The notes: generated by a model not told the origin, from the letters alone. Shown: positions 1 to 7,795, counted from the first letter of the stretch. The stretch is 50,341 nt of DNA from CAZPYT01 sp964590955 (GCA_964590955.1 CAZPYT010000003.1:1-50341), one strand, 5' to 3'. Program-made: numbers and translations.

Positions 1-38
1 AGCGTAGCGGAAGCTGCAAACAGCAAGATCAAACAGCA

Positions 39-62
39 GACTGCACACTTTAGTGTGCAGTC
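39..62 (+). terminator. Terminator-like hairpin of an upstream gene
   Basis: An 11-bp perfect inverted repeat (arms 39-49 and 52-62) sits just before the alaS promoter and is followed by a T-rich but not pure T tract. It probably ends a gene lying left of the window. The weak T tract leaves open another role. Confidence 0.45.
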
Positions 63-111
63 GTTGATTTAGTGTTTGATTTTCACCGTAGAATTCATTG
101 TCAAAATAAGG

Positions 112-140
112 TTTACACAAAAAACGTCTGTGCCTATAAT
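112..140 (+). promoter_or_regulatory. alaS promoter (leaderless start)
   Basis: TTTACA (112-117), a 17-nt spacer and TATAAT (135-140). The -10 box ends 6 nt before the ATG at 147, so transcription should start at or next to the start codon and the mRNA should be leaderless. No Shine-Dalgarno sequence is present. Confidence 0.75.
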
Positions 141-146
141 ATCCAC

Positions 147-1988
147 ATGACATCAAAAGAGATTTTGAACAAGTTTCTTAAATATATGGGCGAAAAAGGG
201 CATAAACAAGTGCCTAATGTATCTCTTGTTCCTGAAAATGATCCTACACTTCTGTATGTGAACTCGGGTATGTTTCCTTTGGTACCTTATCTTTCCGGTG
301 AACAGCATCCTTTAGGGAAAAGAATTATGAATGTGCAAAGATGCCTGCGTTTTTTTGAGGATTTAGATAATATTGGTACAACTAACCGTCACACCACTGC
401 GTTTCATATGATTGGTAACTGGAGTCTTGGTGATTATTTCAAAGAAGATCAGCTCAATAATTTTTACACATTTATTTTTGAGGAATTGAAACTGGATCCT
501 AATAAAACCTATGCATCAGTTTTTGTAGGCGATAAAGATGCCCCAAAAGACAAGGATTCCGTAGAAATCATTCAAAAAATATTTAAGAAATACGGAATAG
601 ACGCAAAACTTGGTGAAAGAATTTTTGAATATGGAAAGGAAGACAACTGGTGGCAGCGCGGTGAAGCTGTTGGTGAGCTCGGCGGTCCCGATAGTGAGGT
701 TTTTTATTATGTTGGCCGGGAGGGTACAGGTTTAGGCGAAAGTCCTGCGAGCAAACAAGACGAATTTTTAGAAATAGGTAATTCAGTTTTTATGCAATAT
801 AAAAAAACCGAAAAGGGCTGGGAGGAACTTCCGCAAAAAAATGTAGATTTTGGTGGTGGGCTCGAACGCTTAGCCATGGTATCCCAAAAGAAACATGATA
901 TTTATGAAACCGACAATTTTTATCCCCTTGTTGTGGCTGCTGAAAAAATGAGCGGTAAAAAATACGGTGAAAGCTTTGAAACAACAAAAGCTCTGCGAAT
1001 TTTAGCCGATCATATGCGTTCGGCAACATTTTTAGCTATGGATGGGGTTCTGCCCGGCAACAAAGATCAGGGTTATATATTACGCCGGCTAATTAGACGC
1101 ATGGTTAGATATGGAACCCAATTAGGTATAGAAAAAGATATTTCGGTGAACCTGGTACCGGAAGTGGTGGGCATGTTTTCATGGTTATATTCGGATTTAG
1201 AAGAAAAACAAGATACAATCCGTACAGTTTTTGCGAGTGAGGAGGAAAAATTTAGAAAGACTCTTAATAAGGGTGCTAAAGAAGTAGCAAAAAAATCAGA
1301 TCTTTTGAAAAATCTTATTGCTGAGAAAAATATAGAAAAACTGGCGGATACAGCTTTTGATATGTATCAGTCGCTAGGATATCCGTCTGAAATGTTTATC
1401 GAGGATTTAGCTGATATGTCGCAGGATCTGAATGACTCGCTGATTAAATCCGTAGAAAAATCATTTAAAAATAAATTTGATTCTCATCAAGAATTATCTC
1501 GACAAGGGGCTCAGCAAAAATTCGAAGGCGGTTTAGCCGATCACAGTGAGCAAACAATTAAATATCATACCGCCACCCATTTGTTAAACATGGCATTACG
1601 TAAAGTGTTAGGTGCGCAGATTATGCAGCGCGGATCTAATATCACCGGTGATCGTTTGAGGTTTGATTTTGATCATAGCGAAAAACTTACGGATGCCCAA
1701 CTGGAGGAATTGGCAACTATTGTAAATGATGCCATTAGAAAATCACTGCCTGTAGATTTTGTCATGCTGCCAAAAGAAGATGCTGAAAAGCTTGGTGCAG
1801 CGCATGCCTTTAATGAAAAATATGGTGATACCGTAAAAGTTTATTTTGTAGGAGACTCATTAGAGAATGCCATAAGCAAAGAATTTTGCGGGGGACCTCA
1901 TGTTAAAAATACCTCTGAAATCGGTTCACTTGAAATCTATAAACAAGAAAAAATAGGAGATGGCCTGCTCAGGCTTTATGCCAAATAA
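147..1988 (+). CDS. alaS: Alanyl-tRNA synthetase, short form lacking the C-Ala domain
   Basis: Charges tRNA-Ala with alanine in the cytoplasm and hydrolyses mischarged products. The 613-residue protein starts at ATG 147; 25 further in-frame codons upstream would lie inside the promoter. The N-terminal class II catalytic domain is complete, with the NRHTTAFHMIGNWSLGDYF segment and motif 3 GGGLERLAM. The editing domain carries both zinc/catalytic motifs, HTATH near residue 474 and CGGPH near residue 581. The protein ends about 30 residues after CGGPH. Bacterial AlaRS is usually about 870 residues, so the oligomerising, tRNA-elbow-binding C-Ala (DHHA1) domain is missing. The stop is clean, with no sign of a frameshift, so this looks like a natural short form. 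Confidence 0.95.
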   Translation: MTSKEILNKFLKYMGEKGHKQVPNVSLVPENDPTLLYVNSGMFPLVPYLSGEQHPLGKRIMNVQRCLRFFEDLDNIGTTNRHTTAFHMIGNWSLGDYFKEDQLNNFYTFIFEELKLDPNKTYASVFVGDKDAPKDKDSVEIIQKIFKKYGIDAKLGERIFEYGKEDNWWQRGEAVGELGGPDSEVFYYVGREGTGLGESPASKQDEFLEIGNSVFMQYKKTEKGWEELPQKNVDFGGGLERLAMVSQKKHDIYETDNFYPLVVAAEKMSGKKYGESFETTKALRILADHMRSATFLAMDGVLPGNKDQGYILRRLIRRMVRYGTQLGIEKDISVNLVPEVVGMFSWLYSDLEEKQDTIRTVFASEEEKFRKTLNKGAKEVAKKSDLLKNLIAEKNIEKLADTAFDMYQSLGYPSEMFIEDLADMSQDLNDSLIKSVEKSFKNKFDSHQELSRQGAQQKFEGGLADHSEQTIKYHTATHLLNMALRKVLGAQIMQRGSNITGDRLRFDFDHSEKLTDAQLEELATIVNDAIRKSLPVDFVMLPKEDAEKLGAAHAFNEKYGDTVKVYFVGDSLENAISKEFCGGPHVKNTSEIGSLEIYKQEKIGDGLLRLYAK

Positions 1989-2078
1989 TCAATTTATTTA
2001 CTGGCAGGTGCCAATTTCCATCCATTATTAGGATAACTGTTTCGACAAGCTTTAAATTAGACATATCGCAATTATAAT

Positions 2079-2107
2079 TTTCATTACAACAGTGCTTGTA
2101 GTATAAT
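2079..2107 (+). promoter_or_regulatory. Promoter of first paralogue operon
   Basis: TATAAT at 2102-2107 with a weak -35 TTTCAT at 2079-2084 and a 17-nt spacer. The 14 bases 2096-2109 (TTGTAGTATAATCG) recur with one change at 3877-3890 before the second paralogue operon. A strong AGGAGG then precedes the ATG, so this transcript has a leader. Confidence 0.6.
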
Positions 2108-2137
2108 CGGCGCAATATAACTTTTTAGGAGGTTACG

Positions 2138-2629
2138 ATGACACCAATATTCTGGTTAGCCATTTTTGCGCTCTTAGTCTTTGCGTATTTCTTTGCTGTG
2201 CTATGGAGATATAGCCGAAGACTATTTGGCGGAAGTTTGGCCCTAACACAATTGAGTTTTCTTAATGCGCGAATGTCAAAGACCCCCTTGATTTATGTCA
2301 TTCGGGCTGCTGACAGTAGTCAAAAATTTTTGATCTTTTATCGTAAAGGTAAAAGCGTAACAATATTAGCGAACTTTGAGAATATAATCAGATTTTCTTA
2401 CGTGTGCACAATCCCACTGAATGATTTTGCCGCGCTCACTGGAAAGATGGATACAAAACTTACTGTTTCAGAATGGCTGCGTAAAATCTATCCCTCGCTA
2501 AAGGGATCACCAGATATGTTGCAGTTACCCTATGGTACTCATCTAGTCTTGTTTCTTTTTGCAGGGTTAATTCCATTTCCTTTGTGGGTGCCAATAAAGG
2601 AGATTTTAGACAAATCATCGGAGGTATAA
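2138..2629 (+). CDS. Membrane-anchored protein of unknown function, paralogue 1 of 5
   Basis: I do not recognise this 163-residue protein. It has one N-terminal membrane segment (about residues 3-22) followed by a basic stretch, so the rest is probably cytoplasmic. The core contains FLIFYRKGKSVTIL, matching the F-x-I-x-x-R pattern of its four neighbours. The C-terminus has GLIPFPLWVPIKEIL, matching the family's hydrophobic-Pro plus terminal-helix motif. A second hydrophobic stretch lies around residues 133-150. The start is set by AGGAGG eight bases upstream of the ATG. The next gene begins directly after the stop codon, with its own GGAGG, so the two are co-transcribed. Confidence 0.75.
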   Translation: MTPIFWLAIFALLVFAYFFAVLWRYSRRLFGGSLALTQLSFLNARMSKTPLIYVIRAADSSQKFLIFYRKGKSVTILANFENIIRFSYVCTIPLNDFAALTGKMDTKLTVSEWLRKIYPSLKGSPDMLQLPYGTHLVLFLFAGLIPFPLWVPIKEILDKSSEV

Positions 2630-3088
2630 ATGCACATCGAAAATACTGTGCTATTACTAACGCTCGTGGTATTTATAACCGGGGTGATAATCTGGGACCA
2701 TTGTGTTAAGACGCGGTATTCAAAAAGCAATTTCGTTGAAGAAATTACCGCCGAAAATGTTGCGAAAAGGGTGGTTAATGTCTTATTAGCAAGTGATTTC
2801 GCGCTATATACACTTTATGGAGAAAACATTGTTGTTTTTCACCGCGAAAGGGACACTGTTTGGGTATTGCGCGGAGACTCAAGTTTTTTCACAGGATTTG
2901 AGCTTTTTCGCATATCTTTTATTGCATTTCGGCTAGCTTCGTATAATACAGAAAATGTGGGTACGCTTCTCGAGACAGTACTTAAAGATGCAACTTCCCT
3001 AGAAGGTGTACATAGTCTAAATGACGCAGTCTCCGCAGCGCATGTTCCTATGCAATATCGAGCTGATATTTTGCGCCAAATTGCATGA
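2630..3088 (+). CDS. Membrane-anchored protein of unknown function, paralogue 2 of 5
   Basis: A 152-residue protein of the same unrecognised family. An N-terminal membrane helix (about residues 6-22) is followed by a soluble region with NIVVFHRERDTVWVLRG, the family's central strand-Arg-strand motif. It ends with AHVPMQYRADILRQI, the shared terminal motif. The ATG follows the stop of paralogue 1 directly; GGAGG inside the end of that gene is its ribosome binding site. Sequence identity to the neighbours is low outside these motifs, so the duplications are old or fast-evolving. Confidence 0.72.
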   Translation: MHIENTVLLLTLVVFITGVIIWDHCVKTRYSKSNFVEEITAENVAKRVVNVLLASDFALYTLYGENIVVFHRERDTVWVLRGDSSFFTGFELFRISFIAFRLASYNTENVGTLLETVLKDATSLEGVHSLNDAVSAAHVPMQYRADILRQIA

Positions 3089-3175
3089 TGTCCTGAAGAC
3101 CTTTGGTTTAATTTGCCTCAGGTTTTCAAAAATTTCCAAAGAGAACAAAACTAGTTACAATTTAAGGAGTTCAAA

Positions 3176-3688
3176 ATGAATCTTGACTTACAATTGCCTG
3201 AAACCTACCTCTTACTATTTTTGTTAATTGTCACACTAATATGGCTTGTTGGCTGGGCATTGGATGCACGCGTGAGAGAGAAGTATGCCGGCGGAATTCA
3301 TGTTGGTAAAGTCTTTGGTACCCAGGATCTATCTCAGTTAGTGCAAGTAGTAAGCAAATGTGATCATGCTATTTTCACATTCGCGTCGCCGGAGAAAAGG
3401 CACAAGTTTGTTATTGTTCATCGTATGGATGATATTGTAAAGATATTAGAAGTTGGCTTGTCGGAATTTCCCGCCATGTACACGATCAAATTTGAGGATT
3501 TCTGTAATTTATGTCCGCGAGGTAACCACACCTTCAAGCATATTGAGGCTTGGCTGCACGTAGCTCATCCAAAAATGTCGAGGTATAAGGAACAACTTGC
3601 CAAGACCCAGAAACTGGATGCGTATTTCAGAAAACTTAATTTGCCAAAAAGATATTTTGCATACGTATCGCAAGAAATTTCAGGATAG
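3176..3688 (+). CDS. Membrane-anchored protein of unknown function, paralogue 3 of 5
   Basis: A 170-residue family member. The membrane helix spans about residues 11-28. The core motif is KFVIVHRMDDIVKILEV and the terminal motif is LNLPKRYFAYVSQEIS. It starts at an ATG preceded by AAGGAG. The 87-nt gap before it contains a possible promoter (TTTCCA, 17 nt, TACAAT), so it may be transcribed both from that site and by read-through. A strong terminator follows its stop codon and closes the first operon. Confidence 0.72.
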   Translation: MNLDLQLPETYLLLFLLIVTLIWLVGWALDARVREKYAGGIHVGKVFGTQDLSQLVQVVSKCDHAIFTFASPEKRHKFVIVHRMDDIVKILEVGLSEFPAMYTIKFEDFCNLCPRGNHTFKHIEAWLHVAHPKMSRYKEQLAKTQKLDAYFRKLNLPKRYFAYVSQEISG

Positions 3689-3702
3689 TGCAATCAAAAA
3701 AC

Positions 3703-3739
3703 AAGACTCCGGATTATTCATACCTCCGGGGTCTTTTTT
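3703..3739 (+). terminator. Rho-independent terminator of first paralogue operon
   Basis: Arms AAGACTCCGG (3703-3712) and CCGGGGTCTT (3726-3735) pair with one mismatch and run into a T tract to 3739. Confidence 0.85.
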
Positions 3740-3746
3740 GTAATTT

Positions 3747-3840
3747 CTTTACTTAATACTGCTTGTGTAAGCAAGTAGATTAAGTTATCCCAACGTAGTT
3801 GGGCTTTGTAGAGCACAAAACCACCTGCGTAAGCTGGTGG
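3747..3840 (-). repeat. Dispersed triple-hairpin repeat, copy 1
   Basis: A 94-bp element whose reverse complement matches 27419-27525 over almost its whole length. One internal gap of about 11-12 bases separates the copies. It contains three inverted repeats: CTGCTTG/CAAGTAG (3760-3776), CCCAAC-GTA-GTTGGG (3789-3803) and CCACC/GGTGG (3821-3840). It lies between two paralogue operons and holds no plausible gene. The strand given is relative to copy 2. It could be a REP-like or miniature mobile element. Confidence 0.75.
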
Positions 3841-3876
3841 ATGTTTATAAACAAAATTATATTAATGCAATGTAAT

Positions 3877-3890
3877 TTGTAATATAATCG
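3877..3890 (+). promoter_or_regulatory. Promoter core of second paralogue operon
   Basis: TTGTAATATAATCG matches 13 of 14 bases with 2096-2109 before the first operon and contains the -10 TATAAT (3883-3888). No clear -35 box is visible. The shared sequence suggests common control of the two operons. Confidence 0.55.
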
Positions 3891-3918
3891 CTCTAACATA
3901 TCCCCTAAGGAGTTGATT

Positions 3919-4404
3919 ATGCCCCCTACATTTTTCTTTGCAGTGTTCGGTTGTTTGTTTATTGTCATAATAATCATTATGAAGGTTGAGGAAATACTTG
4001 AGGCACGAAAGTATCAAGGACATATCGTACATCCGGGCAAAGACACTTTTACATTTGCGAATCTGGAGACTGCTTTACGAGAATCCCCCCATGTTCTTGT
4101 GATGCAAAAAGATGTGAATGAATTTGTGATCGTGCACCGCCGTCTCGATAGGCTGTACGTTCTTTATACTGCAGGCACCGATCTTCTTTTCAAAAGTTAT
4201 GCAGTAAACGCTTTTTTTGATGATGTTTGTGCTAAACAAAGTTCAGTACCGGTTTGGGAATGGCGCCATCGTGGCTTCAATGAAAGGGCTCTCAGCAGGA
4301 AAACCTATCCATGTACTTCCAGACTTCGTAGAATTTATAACGACATGTGGATACCTCCTGTATTGGTGAACAATTTTCTGAAGAGTTATTCTACCGGAGG
4401 ATGA
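3919..4404 (+). CDS. Membrane-anchored protein of unknown function, paralogue 4 of 5
   Basis: A 161-residue family member with a membrane helix near residues 4-21, core motif EFVIVHRRLDRLYVLYTAG and terminal motif MWIPPVLVNNFLKSY. The ATG at 3919 is chosen over an in-frame TTG at 3913 because AAGGAG (3907-3912) is then properly spaced. Its stop codon (4402-4404) lies between the ribosome binding site and the start of paralogue 5, so the two are translationally coupled. It opens the second operon, after the hairpin repeat. Confidence 0.72.
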   Translation: MPPTFFFAVFGCLFIVIIIIMKVEEILEARKYQGHIVHPGKDTFTFANLETALRESPHVLVMQKDVNEFVIVHRRLDRLYVLYTAGTDLLFKSYAVNAFFDDVCAKQSSVPVWEWRHRGFNERALSRKTYPCTSRLRRIYNDMWIPPVLVNNFLKSYSTGG

Positions 4405-4406
4405 AC

Positions 4407-4880
4407 ATGCTCAACGATCTTTTATTTGCGCTTTTAGCCCTTGTTTTTGCTACCGGTCTTTGGCGGATTTACATTTACGCGGCATATGCGCCCGTTATTG
4501 TAGAGCGTATGCAAAGTTTTCGGGCTATTCAATTATGGCTGTCGTTAGGTCATAGAAAAAATCTGGTGTTTGTTTTTAAAGGTAAGGATCGTGGCAAATT
4601 TATGATAATAAATCGCCAGCAGGAGATCAGCTATATAGTTTATTGCCTGTATGACTCAGGAATTAAACTGAGAGTGGTGGCAAATGCAGATCTGTTGTAC
4701 TCGATAATAACCATAAATAAGACAAAGAAAGAAACTGTGTTTGACTGGTATTGGTCTCAGCACGAAAAGCTTTTTAAAACGCATAAGACTTTTAATGAGG
4801 ATGTACCGTTGGTCAAGCACCTGTTGAAAGCGAAAATACCGCTAGTCTTTGTACCAAGAATTCTAAGAGAACTCGGCTAA
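4407..4880 (+). CDS. Membrane-anchored protein of unknown function, paralogue 5 of 5
   Basis: A 157-residue family member: membrane helix about residues 4-22, core motif GKFMIINRQQEISYIVY, terminal motif AKIPLVFVPRILREL. The ATG at 4407 lies 6 nt after GGAGG (4396-4400). A competing ATG at 4401 touches the Shine-Dalgarno sequence, and the longer frame from 4347 would overlap paralogue 4 by 58 bases. It is followed by a strong terminator. Confidence 0.72.
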   Translation: MLNDLLFALLALVFATGLWRIYIYAAYAPVIVERMQSFRAIQLWLSLGHRKNLVFVFKGKDRGKFMIINRQQEISYIVYCLYDSGIKLRVVANADLLYSIITINKTKKETVFDWYWSQHEKLFKTHKTFNEDVPLVKHLLKAKIPLVFVPRILRELG

Positions 4881-4885
4881 ACTTA

Positions 4886-4923
4886 AAGACCCTTATTCCC
4901 AAAATAAGGGTCTTCCCATTTTT
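4886..4923 (+). terminator. Rho-independent terminator of second paralogue operon
   Basis: A perfect 12-bp stem, AAGACCCTTATT (4886-4897) and AATAAGGGTCTT (4903-4914), with a 5-nt loop and a following T-rich tract. Confidence 0.88.
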
Positions 4924-4939
4924 ATATTTGGAAACACTC

Positions 4940-4969
4940 TTGACACTCTCAAGTATCGAGTGCTATAAA
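4940..4969 (+). promoter_or_regulatory. CIRCE operator overlapping the groESL promoter
   Basis: TTGACACTC-N9-GAGTGCTAT (4940-4966) matches the CIRCE element bound by the heat-shock repressor HrcA (TTAGCACTC-N9-GAGTGCTAA), with the exact 9-base spacing. The promoter is embedded in it: -35 TTGACA (4940-4945), an 18-nt spacer and -10 TATAAA (4964-4969). HrcA bound here would block RNA polymerase until heat shock. No hrcA gene is in the window. Confidence 0.88.
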
Positions 4970-5138
4970 TTCAACGCTATTATATCTTTTGTGTTATAGT
5001 AGCTTGTATGTTTTAGTATTAAGTTTCGGTTTATTATTTTGTGACGGATGCTTGATCTGCATTTGTTACAGGAAAATCAATATGTCAAAATAGCCGAATG
5101 TTATATGCTTATATGACCTGCTGCTTTTTGACAGATAA

Positions 5139-5438
5139 ATGTCTATGCCAAAAATAAAACCATTATTCGATAATCTACTTATCGAACCTCTATCAAGAGA
5201 AACCACACTGCCGTCAGGTATCGTAATCCCTGATTCCGCAAAAGAAAAGCCCCAAGAAGGAAAAGTTATTGCAGTAGGTACTGGCAAAATCGATGAAAAT
5301 GGAAAAAAAGTCGATATGGTTGTAAAACCAGGAGATATTGTCATGTACAAAAAATGGGGTGGTACAGAAATTAAAGTTGAAGGTAAAGAAATGCTTCTGG
5401 TAAAACAGGAGGACATTCTTGCCATCGTTGAAAAATAA
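5139..5438 (+). CDS. groES: Co-chaperonin GroES
   Basis: A 99-residue heptameric lid of the GroEL folding chamber. The sequence has the family pattern LFDNLLIEPLSRET near the N-terminus, the mobile loop SGIVIPDSAKEKPQEG, and KPGDIVMYKKWGGTEIKVEG later on. The start could be ATG 5139 or ATG 5145; neither has a clear Shine-Dalgarno sequence. The mRNA from the CIRCE promoter carries a leader of about 165 nt in which I see no convincing structure. groEL follows after 12 nt, with AAGGAGG as its ribosome binding site. Confidence 0.95.
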   Translation: MSMPKIKPLFDNLLIEPLSRETTLPSGIVIPDSAKEKPQEGKVIAVGTGKIDENGKKVDMVVKPGDIVMYKKWGGTEIKVEGKEMLLVKQEDILAIVEK

Positions 5439-5450
5439 GGAGGATTTATT

Positions 5451-7091
5451 ATGTCAGCAAAACAAATTATTTATGGTGAAGAAGCAAGAAATAAATTAAA
5501 GTCAGGTGTAAATGCTTTAGCAAAAGCTGTGGCAACTACACTTGGTGCTAAGGGGCGAAATGTTGCCTTAGAAAAAAGCTGGGGTGCACCTCAAGTTGTA
5601 AATGACGGTGTAACTATAGCTAAAGAAATTGAACTCGAAGATAAATTTGAAAATATGGGAGCTCAGATTGTCAAAGAAGCTGCCAGTAAAACAAACGATG
5701 TCGCCGGTGACGGAACTACAACCGCAACTGTTTTGGCTCAGGCCTTAGTTGAAAGCGGTTTACGAAATATCAGTGCCGGTGCAAACCCAATGATATTGAG
5801 AAAAGGTCTGGAAAAAGCGACCGAAGCTGTTGTTAACGAGATACAAAAATTGGCAAAACCAATTTCCACCAAAGAAGAAAAAGCTCAAATAGCAAGAAAT
5901 TCAGCGCAGGACCAGGAAATTGGTGATCTTATTGCTGAAACAATGACTAAAGTAGGCGATACAGGCGTAATAACTGTCAGCGAAGGAAAAGGTTTTGGTA
6001 TGGAACTGGAATACAAAGAAGGTATGCAGTTTGATAAAGGCTACGCATCACCTTATTTTGTGACCAATCCTGAAAAAATGGAAGCTGAAATAAACGATGC
6101 CTACCTTTTAGTTACCGATCAGAAAGTTTCTAACTTGCAGGAAATGCTTCCCATGCTCGAAAATTTTGTCAAAGTTTCAAAAAATTTGGTGATTATTGCA
6201 GAAGATGTAGAGGGTGAGGCCTTAGCAACTCTGGTTGTAAACAAACTCAGAGGCACTTTCAACGTTTTAGCTGTAAAAGCACCGGGATTTGGTGACCGTA
6301 GAAAAGCAATGCTTGAAGATATTGCAGTTTTAACCGGAGCTACATTGATTAGTGAAGATATGGGTCGAAAGCTTGACTCTGTCAAAGTCGAAGATTTGGG
6401 TAAAGCAGATAGAGTACTTTCTGACAAAGACAACACTACAATTGTTGGCGGGATGGGCGATCCAAAAGCTATTAAAGCAAGAGTCGCGCAAATAGAAAAC
6501 CAGATTGAAGCTACCACATCCGACTACGATAGCGAGAAGTTGAAGGAAAGACTTGCAAAACTTACCGGAGGCGTAGCCGAGATAAGTGTCGGAGCTGCCA
6601 CAGAATCTGAAATGAAAGAGAAAAAGCTCAGAGTAGAAGACGCAGTAAATGCTACCAAAGCTGCGGTAGAAGAAGGCGTTGTAGCCGGGGGTGGAATTGC
6701 CTATTTGAGAGTAAGAGAAGCTGTTAAAAAGCTAAAACTTGAAGGTGACGAGGAAATTGGCGCTAAAATTTTATACGAAGCATTGGAGAAACCCACAAGA
6801 ATTATCGTAGAAAATGCCGGTGGAGACAGCGGTAAGGTTTTAGCAGAACTAGAAGCACAAACAGCAGCCAAAAAAGATCCTAATATTGGTTTGAACGTTG
6901 TTACCATGCAGTATGTGGACATGATCAAGGCAGGTATTATCGATCCCGCTAAGGTTACCAGAAACGCGATGCAAAATGCAGTTTCTGCGGCCACTATGAT
7001 CATAACTACGGAATGTCTGGTTGCGGATATTCCGAGGGATGAGCCTGCAGCGCCCGCCGGAATGGGTGGCGGTATGCCGGGAATGATGTAG
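5451..7091 (+). CDS. groEL: Chaperonin GroEL
   Basis: The 546-residue, 14-subunit ATP-driven protein-folding chamber, of normal length. Signature segments are visible: the ATP-binding DVAGDGTTTATVLAQ near residue 86, KAPGFGDRRKAML in the apical domain, VEEGVVAGGGIAYL near residue 405, and the Gly-Met-rich tail ending GMGGGMPGMM. It is co-transcribed with groES under CIRCE control. Unlike many genes here it has a strong Shine-Dalgarno sequence, as expected for an internal operon gene. A hairpin terminator follows. Confidence 0.98.
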   Translation: MSAKQIIYGEEARNKLKSGVNALAKAVATTLGAKGRNVALEKSWGAPQVVNDGVTIAKEIELEDKFENMGAQIVKEAASKTNDVAGDGTTTATVLAQALVESGLRNISAGANPMILRKGLEKATEAVVNEIQKLAKPISTKEEKAQIARNSAQDQEIGDLIAETMTKVGDTGVITVSEGKGFGMELEYKEGMQFDKGYASPYFVTNPEKMEAEINDAYLLVTDQKVSNLQEMLPMLENFVKVSKNLVIIAEDVEGEALATLVVNKLRGTFNVLAVKAPGFGDRRKAMLEDIAVLTGATLISEDMGRKLDSVKVEDLGKADRVLSDKDNTTIVGGMGDPKAIKARVAQIENQIEATTSDYDSEKLKERLAKLTGGVAEISVGAATESEMKEKKLRVEDAVNATKAAVEEGVVAGGGIAYLRVREAVKKLKLEGDEEIGAKILYEALEKPTRIIVENAGGDSGKVLAELEAQTAAKKDPNIGLNVVTMQYVDMIKAGIIDPAKVTRNAMQNAVSAATMIITTECLVADIPRDEPAAPAGMGGGMPGMM

Positions 7092-7117
7092 TTAGTATTA
7101 GCGGATGTATACAAGAA

Positions 7118-7145
7118 GAAGCGCTTGAAAAGGCGCTTTTTCTTT
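7118..7145 (+). terminator. groESL terminator
   Basis: AGCGC (7120-7124) pairs with GCGCT (7133-7137) around a TTGAAAAG loop, followed by a T-rich tract. It lies 30 nt after the groEL stop. Confidence 0.75.
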
Positions 7146-7168
7146 CCCCAGCCGCGGGACCTATAGTA

Positions 7169-7197
7169 TTGACTGGCGGGCGCTTATGACCTATAAT
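7169..7197 (+). promoter_or_regulatory. Promoter of the 7240 gene
   Basis: TTGACT (7169-7174), 17-nt spacer, TATAAT (7192-7197): a near-consensus housekeeping promoter with a leader of about 35 nt. Confidence 0.8.
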
Positions 7198-7239
7198 TAA
7201 GGGAATCAACAACATTGGAAGTGTATAAAGGAGAAAAAG

Positions 7240-7722
7240 ATGAAGACTTTGAAAAAAATTGCAAATAATGCAGTAACCGCCATGACGGCGACCGTATTTT
7301 TTATGATCTTTTTGGGTATTTGGTATGAAGTCTTTGAGATTATTACTAACAACCCTCAGATCACCGGAGTGCCCTACAGCCCAAAGCCCTTGGTAGTAAC
7401 CTTTTACCTTGTGGGTACTTTCTCGGTGTTGATGGCTTCTGTTGGTGCGCCAATTTCATGGATGGTAATCTTTTATACCCTTGCCTTTAGGAATGAACTT
7501 TGGCATGGCAACCATCAGCCCATATCGAATTTGCTCTGGCGAGCACTAGGATGGCAGGCTGTTCTATCAGGGGTTTCTGGACTGGCGATGGTTATCTGGA
7601 AGACATACAGTAGTTTCATTATCATTTTCATCCAGAACCCAACCGGCGCCATGACGAATCTTACGATCACTGCCGTAGTCAGGGTTATATACGAAGGTAT
7701 TAAAATGATGCTTGGATTATAA
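7240..7722 (+). CDS. Small multi-pass membrane protein of unknown function
   Basis: A 160-residue protein that I do not recognise. Three or four hydrophobic segments are visible, at about residues 15-32, 50-84, 101-115 and 125-150. Loops carry conserved-looking PYSPKPLVV and LAFRNELWHGNHQPISNLLWR. The start is fixed by AAGGAGAAAAAGATG. It has its own strong promoter and terminator, so it is a single-gene unit. It belongs to the minority of genes here with a classical leader and Shine-Dalgarno sequence. Confidence 0.7.
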   Translation: MKTLKKIANNAVTAMTATVFFMIFLGIWYEVFEIITNNPQITGVPYSPKPLVVTFYLVGTFSVLMASVGAPISWMVIFYTLAFRNELWHGNHQPISNLLWRALGWQAVLSGVSGLAMVIWKTYSSFIIIFIQNPTGAMTNLTITAVVRVIYEGIKMMLGL

Positions 7723-7743
7723 ATTTTGCAACAAACTTAGCGA

Positions 7744-7795
7744 GGCCATCCCAAAAAAACACAGAAAATCGTGTTGGGGTGGCTTCATTTTTTTT
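7744..7795 (+). terminator. Terminator between convergent genes
   Basis: GCCATCCC (7745-7752) pairs with GGGGTGGC (7776-7783), with further pairing AACAC/GTGTT inside, followed by eight T. It overlaps the last codons of the minus-strand gene ending at 7785 and may serve both directions. Confidence 0.8.

Noticed and set aside
5048..5116. A 22-codon frame in the groES leader
   Set aside because: No ribosome binding site, poor -10 spacing and nothing notable in the peptide. It is more likely untranslated leader.
5066..5425. A 119-codon frame antisense to groES
   Set aside because: It is a shadow of the highly conserved groES sequence.
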